NCBI GenBank assembly: GCA_001592805.2
Contig: CP051139.1
Location: 124,001-188,000, forward strand
Reading direction: 5' to 3'
Origin: Peltaster fructicola
Taxonomy: Eukaryota; Ascomycota; Dothideomycetes
Length of the DNA stretch: 64,000 bases
Shown here: piece by piece, positions 1 through 12,400 of the stretch
How the letters are laid out: each line of letters starts with the position of its first letter
Position numbering within the stretch: the first letter of the stretch is position 1
The notes under the pieces: model-generated
The model's input: only the letters and a program-made list of their open reading frames with translations
Told to the model about the DNA's origin: nothing
Databases searched by the model: none
Translations under genes and position numbers: made by a program

Positions 1-3000
1 ATTGAGCACTTCATCATCCCACTTGCTGCGTAGATCCTCTAGCTCATCACGAAGGCGACTGTTCTCACCACGAGCGTGCATCAAGCTGTCTCGCTCGAGC
101 TCTAGCTCTTGGTTGACAGTACTGAGCTCCGACTGGTACTTCTTACGAGTGTGCTCCATGAAGGACTCTTTGTCTTCGATGTCCATGGCACGAGAAGAAC
201 GGTAATCTTCCAGCTCGTTCTGCAGTCGCTTCTTGCCTTGCAGAGCACCTTCTAGGTCGGCAGACAGATCTTCGATTCTCTCCTCATACTGCTGACTTTG
301 TCGTTGGAGGTCTTCCACAAGGCTGTCCATCTGCTTGCGCTCGGACATGATTCCAGCACAGATGTCCTCTGCCTCCTTGGCTTGAGACTTGGCGAAATGC
401 TCTGCTCGGGACGCCTTCAATACAGCGATCTCAGCTTGCTCGAGCTTAGCAAAGTACTCATCCGATCGCGCCTTATACATTGTCAGGCTTGACTCGACGT
501 CGAAGATCTTGGAGGCTTCGCCATCGAGCTTGATCTGCAGATCCGAAAACTCCTGCAGTAATTGAGCATGATTTGCAGCTTCTTGTTCTCGCTCATAGGC
601 CAAGTCTGCCAACTCTGACTTTGCATCTCGCAGTTCAACCTCAGTCGAGGCCTTGTGCTGCTTCAAGTCGTCGAATGCAGTCTTTGCGTCAGCGAGTTCC
701 GCCACAGCTGCATTGTGTGTCGTCAACAAACTTCTTCGAGATTGCTCTTGAGATGTGATCAGATCGTAGAGCTCCTCATGACTCTTGGTCTGGACTTCCT
801 TGAACGACAATTCTCCCGCATGAATGCTCTGCTCTAAAGCAGTGACCTTCTTGGCAGAGTCGTCCAGCATATCATGCAGTCTGAAGTTCTCACGCTCCAG
901 CTTCTGCACACGTCGAAGAGAAGGACTGTCGTCTTGCCATTGCTTGCCCGGATTGCGCTCAAGCTGAGCCTGAAGGTGTCTGTTCTTCATTTCGGACATC
1001 TGCAGTTGATTCTGTACCTGTTCGAGCTCTGCTGCCATGTCCATGCGGTTGTTGAACGTAATAGTGTCCACTGTCTTGTCAGAACGGGCGGAATCATTTG
1101 TTTGGCTGCTCAGATGCCTTGCATGCGAAGGGGTTTGTGTTGGAGTGAATGTCTTCTTACGTCCACCATCCCATTCTCTTCGCACTGCTGCAGGAGAGGA
1201 TCGAGCGTTGACTTGACTAGAGTTCATCTCTTCCAGCAGTGCACGCTTAGAGTTGTTGAAGCGAGACTCGTTCTCTTGCATGTCTTCTGCATGCTGAGAT
1301 CGAAGCTGATCAGCCTGTGCCTCTGCACGAGAGATGCGCTCTGTAGCTAGACGAAGTGCCTGTTCTGACGCCTGCAGCTTTTGAGCCAAGTCGATAGTCT
1401 TCTTGAGATTCAGCTTTGAGTCGCCCGTACGTGCTGGCAGTCGACCGTGCTCTGGATCGAAGATCTTCGACAATAGAGTCAACTGGCCACGGACCTCTTC
1501 TAACTCTTGATTTGCTTGATCAAGGGAGGACTGCACCGTTCGAGTGTTCTGCTGAGCTTGTGTGCGTAGCTGTCGCTCTGTCTCAAGCCTACGGTTTGAC
1601 TCGGCCAGTTGAATATTGCTAGATGAAGACTGCTGCTCAGCATTGCGAGAAGTTTTGTGCTCTCGGTCGACTTCATGGGTCAGATCCTCCAAGCTGAGTG
1701 CAAGCTTCTCCTTCTGCTTAGTGAGAGCTGTGATCTGTAGTTGTGCATCATCAAATTGTCGTTGATGCCGCTTAGCTTCTTCCTCAGCCTTGGCCTTCTC
1801 GGCTGTAAGCTGTGAGATCCGTGTACGATGAGTGTCGCTGGCACGCGAGCTTGATCGTGCAATGTCGAGATTCTTCTGTTGGACCTTGTTCAGAAGGGCC
1901 CGGTTGTCATTCTCAGAGGCGGTCAGCCGTCCCTTTATGGTAACAAGCTCGCGCTCAAGACGTTGCTTGTCAGTGTCATGATGTATCTTGTACATATCAG
2001 AGTCGGCGATCAGCTTCTTTAGTCGTTGCACTTCAGAAGAGAATGTATCTCGCTGACTCTTGTGCTCTTCGACCTCACGACTTCGATCGTCTAGCTCTCG
2101 CTTCAGCACTGCATGTCGCTCGCTGGCCTGTTTGTTGACCTTGCGCTCCACAGCAGCCTCACTCTCCAGTCGTGTTTCTTGCAGCTCGATGAATTTCTTT
2201 CGCATGCTTTGTAGCTCGAGCTGATGCTCCTTGCGATCAGCTTCGGCCGTTTCGCGAGCAGATGTAGCCCGTCTGAGCAAGTCGGCTTGCACGTACATCT
2301 CCTTTTCAATCGTGACCTTGGAGTCCTGTAGTGATTCGTATTCACGCTTCAGATCAGCAAGCTCGGCATCCGAGATCTGCTTGACATCGTCTCGGGATTG
2401 CTGTTCGCGGCTGAGGTCGGACTGAGCCTGAAACAGATCACCCTTGATGCTGTGCAGTTGTGCTTCCAGCATCTCAACCTGTTGAGAAGAAGATGCGTTC
2501 TCGTCTAAGGCTCGTCTTGCATCAGCGGCTTCTCGCTGTACCTGTGTGTGTTGGCTCTTCAGTGCATCGTGCTCGGCCTGCACTTGACGCAGACGGTTCT
2601 GTGCGCCATCGTGTCGTGTTGTGAGTTGCTGCTTCTCCTCGTCGAAGCGCTTGCGATCGTCCTGGAACCTCTTCAGGTCAGTCTTGAGTATTGCAAGCTC
2701 GCTATCCTTGCGTCGCACGACGTCCTCGAACTTGGCAGTCGTTGTAGTGACATCCGAAATCTGCAGTCGAACGGTTTGGTTCTCTTCCATGAGCTCTGCG
2801 ATTCGTTTCCTGGATGCCTGTAGGTCTCTGGTAGCGACGGCAAGATTTCCCTCCAGTTCCTGGTCGTTATGCAGCACTTTGCGTTCGAGATCGACAAGCT
2901 TGCGTTCCTTCAGACTGAGTTGACTCTGCAAGACACGGATCTCTTGCGATAGTCGATCCTCCTCTTCGGTGCGCTGTGACTTGCGCTCCTCGGCCTCATG

Positions 3001-6000
3001 CAGCTGGCTCTCCAGATCGCCGACTTGTTGTGCTAGTGCAGCCTTCTCAAACTCCAATCGAGATATGATCTCTCCGGCTTGTTCGAGCTGGCTACGTCGT
3101 GTGCTGAGTTCCTCCTCAGCCGCGCGTCGTGCATCCATAAGTTCGTCGACCTGGCCTTCAAGACCGTCCTGATCGTTGAGCACAGCCTGTAGCTTCTCGT
3201 TGAGTTCTGCTTCGCGAAGTTGCAACCTTCTAAAGATCTCTTCCTTGTCCAAAGCAAGAGCTCGTTCATTCTCAAGAGTCTGCTGCACACGTTGAATCTC
3301 AGCTTCAGCACGTCTGCGTTCTTCTTCAACCTTAGTACGGTTGAGCTCTTCCTGTCGCATCTTGTCGTGAAGCTGCTTGATCTCCTCTTCACGTTTCTTG
3401 ACTTCATTGGCTTGTCGTGTAGCACCCAGGAGTGGCTTCATTCGCACGAACAGACGCCACCATGGGTTGGCTTGCATCTGAAGGTAGATCTGGAAATTTC
3501 TTTGGATGATCCTGGTGGCCTCAGCCCGGTAGAGTTGTTTGTTGGCGATTCTGCGCTGCACATAGCCTCGTGCTATCGACTGAAAGCGACCAACGATGTC
3601 ACGAATAAGTGCATCACGTTGCTCTTCTAGCTCTGCAAGCACGCCTGCTCGGAAGAAGACCTTAGTAAGGCCTACTCGATACCAGGCTCGATCCATGTTG
3701 AGCTTCTCGAGCATGATCTTGCAGGCTGCTTGACCCTCGACATAACCCTTGGGCATGCTGGAACAGAGAATCTCATAGCGGGCTCGGAACTCTGCAAATG
3801 GCAATCTGTTTGGAAATCCTGTACGGGCAATTCGGATACCTTCCAGCACACCGTTGCATCGAAGCTGATCCAGAACAAGTGGTGCACTGAACACCTTTGG
3901 TCGCTTCTTGTGATTGGGAAGTATGCATCGCACGAAGTGTGGATGTGTCGAATGAAGTTGGTTCATGAGTGTTGTGAGCTGCTCCTTGTGTCTTTGAGCG
4001 ACAGTTCTGAACAACCCTTTCTTGACACGACTTCGTGCTGCGACCTCAGCATTCTCATCGGGATCCGCACAATCAGCAAAAAGGGCGGCAACATGCTTGT
4101 TAGTCGAAGCAGCCAACAGCCTTGTGACGTTGTCGTTCAGAGGATCCTTGTTCTTCTCCAACCAGCCTTCCGTAGAGTACTCGACCTCAGCAGCGTAGTG
4201 AGTAAGCGTAAACCCTTGCTTGAGCAGAGATCGCTTGTACTTGGGGGTCTTGCGATCCCATAAGGAGTGAAGCTTGTCTGTGAAGCTTTGATCTGTGGCT
4301 CTGGGCATGACAGAGTCCTCATCTAAGCACGAGAAGATGCCTATCGGGTTTGGCAGCTCGATCAGGTCTATCGTCGGTTGCAGGTCTCGACCGAAGTCGA
4401 TAAACTTCCACTCAATCTGTTCTCGAGCATACTCCTCCTGCTCAAGTACGAACATGTGGTGATTGAAGAATTGCTGTAGTTTTTCGTTGGTATAGTTTAT
4501 GCAGAGCTGCTCAAAGCTGTTCTCCTCAAAGATCTCGAAGCCAGCGATATCCAGGACGCCAATGAATGAAGTGTCCTCGGAAACGACTCCAGCAGAAGTA
4601 CGGTCCAGCTGTCGGTTGATGCGGTTGACCAGGTCGCCGAAACCACGCTCGTAGATCCCCTTCGAGAGAGCATCAATGGCTAGTCTCACTTGCTCAGGAG
4701 TCTGCACCTTCTCGACCCATTCGTGACCAGCTTTGACTCGCGGATGCAGCAATGCCTTGGTGAAAGCTTCAGGATCTACACCAAGAAGCCTGGCTGCTCT
4801 CCTCAGTGGATCGTGTGCTTGTGCTGATAGTGTCGCCTGGTCTGCTCGCATGCTCTCCTTCGCAACTGTGATGTTACCAAGATGGAGGATGGCTGCAACT
4901 GTGGACAAGATAGCACTCTGCTCTGCTTCCGAGAAGTTCATGATATGGAATGCTTCTATAAGGCTCTTCCATTCGTCTGTGTCAGATATTCCAGATATGG
5001 TGTCATTGCCATGTTTCGTGTATTCGAAGTGCTCCAAATCCAGGTTGTCGAGGAGGTAATCTCTGCGCATCTTGTTATCTGCTCCCTGCAGGAGTTGATA
5101 GAAGATGTGGTAGTTCCGCTCGTGGGAGTTTACACGCACTACTCTGCTCTTCTCTAGCAGATACCAATCGATGTAGGCACCAGCAATTGACCCAGATCGT
5201 GTGAATTCAATCCTGATAAACTTACCGAATCGTGACGAGTTGTTATTTCGCACTGTCTGAGCGTTACCAAAGGCTTCCAAGATGGGATTCGCCCTCAGGA
5301 TCTGCTCAGACAGGTTCGACAGTTGTCGACCGCCAGATTTGGCTCGTGGTGTCTCTGATGTCGCCACAGAAGCAAGATATTGTATCACCTTTTTCGTGTT
5401 CTCTGTCTTTCCAGCTCCAGACTCTCCCGTCACCAGGATGGACTGGTTCTCGCCTTCATCAACTAGATTCTGAAATGCTTCGTCTGCCATTGCGAAGATA
5501 TGCGGTTTGGTGTCTTCCCTGTGGCGACCTTTGTACATTTTAATATAGTCTCTCCCATAGATCGGAAGTGGCGTGTATGGATTGACTGTCACCAGGAACA
5601 GTCCTGAGTATGTGTAGATCAAATCTGCCTGGTATCGCTGATAGAGGTTGTGGACAACGCTCGCTTCGTTGAGATGTGTGAGTTCAGCCATATCGTCAGC
5701 CTTGTCGAACTTGGCTGGATTGACCTTGTCGACGCTGTCAGCGCGGACATCTCGTTGCTGCGCTGAGGTCAGTCATATCCTATGATTCGGCCAGATTGAC
5801 TCACGCTGCCATTCTCGCACTGCACCCGTAGCATGTCATCGTTGAGATCCTCGACAACCCACGCCTTCACAAATGCATTCTCGTCATCGCGTACCCAGAC
5901 ATATCTCTTGCCTGAGAAGTCGTTCTCGCCCTCAATGCCTCGAATTCTGTCTGTTGAGCCATCAAGTCCTTCTTGTTTGATGAATTGAGGCGCGAAGGTT

Positions 6001-6227
6001 CCAGTGGGCGTACCACTACGTACTGGATTGTTGCGTCGCGAATCGCTCCGTGTGAGACTGCCACGTACATCTGATGAAGACTGATTTCGTGCATGGCTGA
6101 CAGGCGTGCTGGCCATTGGTTGCATTATGCTCGATTTCGATCTGGCATGACCTGGCGGAGGTCCAGGAGAAGGTGTGTCCGTGACTCTGGCAGCGCCCTG
6201 CCATCGTGGTGGATGATGACCACTCAT
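1..6227 (-). CDS. MYO1: Class II myosin heavy chain, partial (C-terminus beyond left edge)
   Basis: Conventional myosin of the cytokinetic actomyosin ring: ATP-driven motor plus a rod for filament assembly. Exon 1 is 6227-5805 (residues 1-141), a 47-nt GTGAGT..CAG intron covers 5804-5758, and exon 2 runs from 5757 off the window (1919 codons), so at least 2060 residues are present. The N-terminus is a Ser/Pro/Arg-rich extension followed by an SH3-like myosin N domain. The motor shows the P-loop GESGAGKT at about 252-259 (5427-5404), switch I NNNSSRFG at about 310, and switch II DIAGFE at about 541. An IQ-type neck lies near 860-900, then a continuous heptad coiled coil to the edge. The start is the ATG at 6227; the frame extends upstream only through a TTG. 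It is divergent from the next gene over 392 bp. Family identity is near certain; the symbol follows the budding-yeast orthologue. Confidence 0.96.
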
Positions 6228-6619
6228 TATCGTGATGTCGCGCCTGGTGTAATTCGTCAAGCGCGTGTAAACATTGGTGTACTGGTTGTCCCCGGCTCAA
6301 ATCATGGAATCTCTCGCTCCAGATGTAGTCGGTGCGTTCTGTCCGATACAAGAACGCCAATGAAATATGTACAAGAGAGATGTGATCGAGAAAAGCTCTC
6401 AGCGGGAAGCAATGGTTGTTCGTGTGTTGTGTTGATGCGGGCTTCCATTTGTTTACCTGCTCCACAGTGACGGTTTAGCGGCGGGAAGAGCCAGTCGCTA
6501 GCGCGGCTACACGATTTGCATTAGACGCGCGACCACATATCACGAAAAGGAGATGACAAGCTTCCAAGAGAGCCACAACCAGCTATTGTGGTCAGCCAAT
6601 TGTGTATACTTCCATCAAA
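6228..6619. promoter_or_regulatory. Divergent intergenic region, myosin II / zf-C3H1 gene
   Basis: These 392 bp separate two head-to-head start codons and must hold both promoters. I see no open frame worth calling and no clear TATA box. Confidence 0.5.
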
Positions 6620-8830
6620 ATGGAGGCCCTGCTTGCGCGATGCACGCCTACAGAGTTCGCAGAGCTCGCACGCTTGATTGCAGCCAAACAGCAGTCTGTT
6701 GCCACAGAGTTGCCCACTCTAGCACAACCACTACATGAGTCTCCTGCCGTCGAGCCTGTTGTAGACTCGCAGCCTTTTGACACAGAGATGGAGGAGGGTG
6801 AGGTTGGTAGTCCCTCAGAGCCTGCGACTCCTCCTCCTGCGTATCTCTCTTTCGGTCGCATGTCTCCCACTACTCGTGCCCGCCAGAGACGAGAGCTTCT
6901 GAGCGGCCAATATCTTATGCTCGGGGACGGTTACGATGCCAATAGCATTCGCAAAGATGCGGGGATTCTGCAACTTGATGCCCACCGACATGCGTTCGCT
7001 AGCATGATGGACTTATATCGACCTCGGAAAGTCCTTCAACCTCTCAGCAAACCACAACCTGCAGCCTCGATATCAGCGTCGCAACCATCAAATGACCGCG
7101 CACAATATCTAGCGAAGCTACAGGCAGCGAAGAACAAGAAAACTGAGGTCCCTAAAGCACCATTGCCAGCACCAGTTGCGACGGAGGTGCCAAAGAAAAA
7201 GAACGTCGACCCAAAGAAGAACGAACTTCTTAGGCAGAAGCTTGCAGCACTGAAGGCTGGGCAAGCCTCACCGAGATCAGGCCTTGGTGCTGGTCTAGCT
7301 AATGTATCAACAGTGGCCGCTGATCCTGCTGCCTTCCTCGATTCTATTGTTGCGAGTGGTCTGAGCCAAGCCAATGAGCTCACTACATCGTCTGGCCGCT
7401 CTTCCGCACTGTCTGCGGCGATGTCTTTACAGCCAGAACCAGCATCTCACAAACGTCCTGCTCCTGCGAAGGAGAGCCATGTCAAGCACACCAAGCCACT
7501 TGATCGTAGTGCTCACGACTTTTACAATCAGCAAGTTGTCATTCAAGTTAGCGACGAGGATCAATCTGACTTGGATTCATCCCTTGACGATGACTCTGAT
7601 GATGGCGTGGATGTCGAGCTGCCTGTTCGAGTTGCTTCTGTTGTCTCCTCCGCTGCGTCCCTTACACCACGTGTGCCAACACCAACCGCTATGGCATATG
7701 CAAAGAAGCTTCAGGAGATTGAGCTCACCAAGCGAATGATCGCAGAGAAGGAAGATCGAGCGAAATCTCGCACAAGCGGCCCGGCTACTCCTGTTGGATC
7801 ACAATCTGCCTTCGCGATGCCTCCTGTTGGCGGCATACCTGGTATTGCTAACACAGATGCAGTCGATGATGCAGTGCTGAACAGCGCCGATACTGACGTT
7901 AACATGAGCAATGCAGACGTTGAGGATGACGGGGACTTCGACGACATCTATAACACGGCTGAGACGGGCCCGGCAGCTGCAACCACCGTCATGGACCCGT
8001 TGAATGCCACCACCCGGGACAACAGCACAGTTCCTCTTGTAACCGACAACGTTGACACAGAGATGGAAGATACCGAGGACTTCTACGATGACGCTGACGG
8101 CCAAGAAGGAATCGAGCTGAAGAACCAAGCATCCACTGCTCTTGTGGCCGCCGTGGTCAATGATCAGTCCGGAATGTTCTTAGAAGCAGGCTCAGCAACT
8201 CCACTGGACGCGCAGAATCACGAACCTGCTTCTACATTGGCAGCGATTGCCACGCAGGATCTTTCCACAACTGATGAGGATGAGGATGAGGATGAGGACG
8301 AGGACGAGGACGAGAATGATGACGATGAGGATGAGGATAACAGTGAAGATGACTCTGATGCCAGCATGGATATGTCTGATTCAGAAGACGATTCTGAGGA
8401 CGACACTACACCTGCGCCTCTGGCCGTCGACACAGCATCAGCGCCTTCGAACATCGGCACTGCCGTTTATAACGTCGACTCCTCAATTTACGCTCCCGAG
8501 GAGCAACAAGCCCTAGGTTTACCCACTGAGGAGAGTGATCCGAACACAGCAAAGGCATGTGCATAATGTGTCATGGAGCGAAAGGCTGACTTATGTGTAT
8601 AGACAAAGTGGGTAACAAAACATACTTACAAGCAGTATGAGAGTCCTCTGACCTACTTCAAAGGCTATGGAACTCCAACTGAGCAAGGCGCGCCTGCGGA
8701 TTCCCTGACATATCATCACAAGATCGATCCCATGAAGCCGCTCTGCCCTACCGAGGGCAGTGGTGAGCCATGCACTTCTCCTGGCTGTGGCTACCAGCAC
8801 TTCAAAGACATGGCGCTAGACAATGCATGA
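6620..8830 (+). CDS. zf-C3H1 domain protein, Red1/ZFC3H1-like candidate
   Basis: Predicted nuclear protein of 720 aa. Exon 1 is 6620-8554 (645 codons) and exon 2 is 8603-8830. The last 75 residues hold a C-x8-C-x4-C-x3-H zinc finger (PLCPTEGSGEPC then CGYQHF), the pattern of the family called putative zinc-finger domain zf-C3H1, found at the C-terminus of fission-yeast Red1 and human ZFC3H1. Those proteins scaffold the MTREC/PAXT complex that routes transcripts to the exosome. The rest is low complexity, with Lys-rich stretches near 175-215, a helical AYAKKLQEIELTKRM segment near 360, and a long Glu/Asp run near 550-590 (8270-8345). The frame at exon 1 only joins the zinc finger if the 48-nt intron 8555-8602 starts with GC (AAAG|GCATGT) and ends TATAG; this GC-AG choice keeps phase 0. 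The start is the first in-frame ATG. Assignment to Red1 is inference from architecture and length. Confidence 0.8.
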
Positions 8831-9491
8831 TACTGTCAGGAGGATCTCGATCCTAATACCAGTATCGAGGTTGGCAAAGCGCTTCATGGTTCACAGCGAG
8901 AGTCCAGTGCATAGGAGCGAGCAAGACAAAGGACATGTAAGACTATATCCTGAGCTAGAATGTGGAGCTCTGTATACTAATACTCTGTTCGGTAATGTGC
9001 CAACGTGGTACATGGTCAATGGAACTAAGCTGCTGATGACGAGCACCAAGGTGGTCAGTCAAGGCCTTTGCTAATCCACGACTGTGCTATGTGAAGTTCT
9101 GACGTTCTTGCCAAGCCATGTGATAGGCTTATTCTGACCTCAGCTCTAGCATGCAACCATCATACACCACATTTCGACAACAGACTGCGTCGTCGATTGA
9201 GGCCAGGGCGACGAAGAGCCACTGGGTAGGCTGTCGGGTATGAGCTTCTCACTTATCCAGAGTCCTCTGCCTCGCAGGTGAGTTTCTACTGAGAAGCGAG
9301 TCAGAATCACAAGCGCTGGCGAAGTCACATTCCTTCAAATAAAGGCTCCTCCCACCACTTCCGGATCACTTCTCGACCTGCATTACTGTCCATGTCTTCT
9401 TAGATCATTAGCTCTACTCTATACACTGCAAGCTGCAAGCACGTTCGACCATTTGCGAAGTCCTCAGACATACAACGTCTCTCCATACGCC
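8831..9491. other. Intergenic, no gene seen
   Basis: 661 bp between two co-oriented genes: the 3' UTR of the zf-C3H1 gene and the promoter and leader of the AlkB-like gene. Only short random frames, and no repeats noticed. Confidence 0.5.
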
Positions 9492-12400
9492 ATGTCGACA
9501 ATGGTTGCTGCCAATGACAATCAAGACTATATCCCGCCGGGACAAGCACCATCGTCTGTTGCGGTGGCCGTCTACGTTGGGCGACAGACTCGTGCTCAGA
9601 AACGCAGACTCGACGAGATAGAAAGAGACAGTGATCCGCTTACAGCGCCCGACGTCAAGACCACAACAAAACCAGAGCCTACACCTAAGAAGCTGAAGGT
9701 CGTCACGTCTCCGAAACCACACATTGGCAAGAAGGCAAAGCCAACGAAGAAGCGAGCACCACAGGCCACAAAGGCGCGCACAGCTCGAGTTGAGCAGAAG
9801 GTCAGGGCTACTACTCAGAAGAAGCTAGGCTTTGTCACGAAGAAAATCGCCTCAGCGTCTCTCACGGTCGATTTGAAGGATCGCAAGATCATTCCCAAGT
9901 CTACAAAGGCAATCCCTCTAAAAGGCCTGCCCAAGCATAAGCCGGCGGTAGTGAAGCAAACTTCCATCCCCAGTCAATCTGCGGTGCAAGCAGATCATGA
10001 CGAGGAGGAAGACATGAACACGATAGTGGTGGACAATAGACTCGTACACATCGCACAGCTCTTGACACAACGAGAGCCACCTGGATTCAGACCACCGGCT
10101 CAAGGCCAGCCAGCAGTCTGGGCCACGGGACGACAAGAAATGTGCGAGACACTACCATACTACAGGGCTCACCATGGTGCGTGCTACGTCAACAAAGGTG
10201 TCGTCTACAGCTTTATGCTGGATGGCGGCGGTCAGATCAGAGAGTACATGGACGAAAACGTGATCATCTGCAGAGCTGGAGGCAGCATGGAGTCTGAGAA
10301 GGGCAGCACTCTGCAGTGTAAGAATCAGAGCTTGCAGGACAGCCAGCCACAAGCAGTCCTCAATAACATCCTTCATCAAAACCCATTGGTCATCATTTGC
10401 GGTGATCGTAACGCAGCCTCGCCAGTCGATATGCCTCGCAGGTATTGTGTCCTTGGATGGTACAAACCGACACACGTTTGGGCGGAGATGATGGTAGGCA
10501 AGGCTGGAAAGAGCTTCGTCTCAGTCAAGTATCGGTTCGAGCGACTTGACCAACGCCAGCCTGCATGGTATGCGCCAGTAAGGCCAGCCTTGACGGAAGA
10601 TCAGGAGCAGTTCATCCCGCCATTGGAGACTCAAGTGTGCACAAGCTGCAGCAATGCATGGCCTACCGCTATGCTCTCAGGCTGGATGTGTCTGAATCCA
10701 TCGTGTCAGCAGTTCTCGATACTGAGCGGCAAGCCCGCTCCAAACACTCTGCAATACAGCCCATCGTTCCTGCGCCACCAAACTCCCTGGCCATTCCAAG
10801 TGGCGCCCTTTGACATTAACCCAGGAGCTCCTCAGCCCTCCAACAGCTTTGGTAATAACCTCGCTTACATCAATACCAGGGGCATCGTCTGTCCGCAGTG
10901 CGGGCGCTGCAATCAACGCTATCTCTTCACAGGTTGGAAGTGTGATACAAGAGGCTGCGACTGGTCCCTCTCTGTATCTTATCAAGGATACACACATCGC
11001 AATCTACACCACGATCCCTGGGACATCGTCAGTGATGGACCCGCGCTGACGAAGTCGACAAGCAAGGCCATTGTGAAGGTGGAGGTCAAGCACACTCACA
11101 ATTACAAGGTGTCCAAGTACACAATTCCAGGCGTCGAAGGCTGTATAATCCATGCGAAGGCTAATCGAGCAGTCATTGAAGAGTCTAGCGGACCTGATGA
11201 GATGTTCAAGGCTCTTCAGGTGGGGGATATCGGATTGATTCGTCGTACATTCGTCAAGGACTCGGCTATGAAGCAGCCCCAGGTGAAGTCTCGGCCAGAA
11301 GAAGAGTCTCAACCGATTGAAGAGGCAGACAATGAGGATGCAGCACTGCAGCTTGCGGTGGAGCCAGAGCCGACGTCAGGCCAGCCGGCTCGCAACTCGG
11401 AGGAATGTGTAGTCAAACGTGCCTCAAGCGAACCACCATTACAAGCTACTGCACAGGACGCTGAAATGATGTATCTCAGGCAGGCTTCCGATTCTACGGC
11501 AACGATCTTCGATATGGCCAAAACCAAAGACATGCTCATACGACTTGCTCTTGACCTCCCAGCGAACGCAAACGATGTCTCGTCTTATGAGCGGACTTCA
11601 GGTACTCAAGCATCAGTCTTCGGCATCGCCCAAGCAAAAGCTATCCTGAAAGGACTTGCTCTCGACCTCTCAAACGAAGCGAATGATGTCTCGAAGAATG
11701 TGGCTGTAGCTGGTCGCGCTTCAAGTCTCTCAGCGTCAACATTTCAGTCCACAGAGCTCAAGCCAGTGGACTCATCTGTTGAGCCTGGAGAGCCTGCTGA
11801 TGGCGAAGAGTCTCCTGATGTGGTCCCAGAGCCTGACACAACTCAGTCGACACAGGAAGGCACGACGATGGCTGACGAGGCTGACAACTCAGTCAACGAT
11901 GGACGCATGCAATCGTTTAGCAACAACTTCGGTATGCCGTACAAATTCGTCGCTGGTGTCGACAGTCAGAGCTTCGATGAGAGTGCCTGGCCGATCCGTG
12001 CCTGTCGCTCAAGACTCAATTGGGCACTACGAACCCTCCTGGGCGAGACTGATCCTAAGAAGCAGTTCAACGAGCTTCTAGCGATTGGCTATCTCGAGCG
12101 CCAGAAGATTAGTTACCACGACGATGGTGAAGCAGGCCTTGGTCCCGTGATTGCAACACTGTCTCTCGGATCAGCAGCAACAATGACGTTACGATTGAAA
12201 GGTAAGTACTTCTCCTCTGTCTCCAAGGCTGAATGCTTCACGTATGAGCGACCACTGCCACTAGAGGTGTTGCAAAGCTCGACACTTGTAGCATCACAGA
12301 AGATATCGCAAGCTCAGTACGACGAGCGTATTCAAGCATTCGAGGAGCTGCAGACTATCAAGGAAACCAGAGGCAAGAACTTCATGCAACGCTCTCGTGA

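Noticed and set aside
8276-8345. GATGAG/GACGAG-rich tract as a possible satellite
   Set aside because: It is the coding sequence of a Glu/Asp run in the zf-C3H1 protein, common in nuclear proteins.
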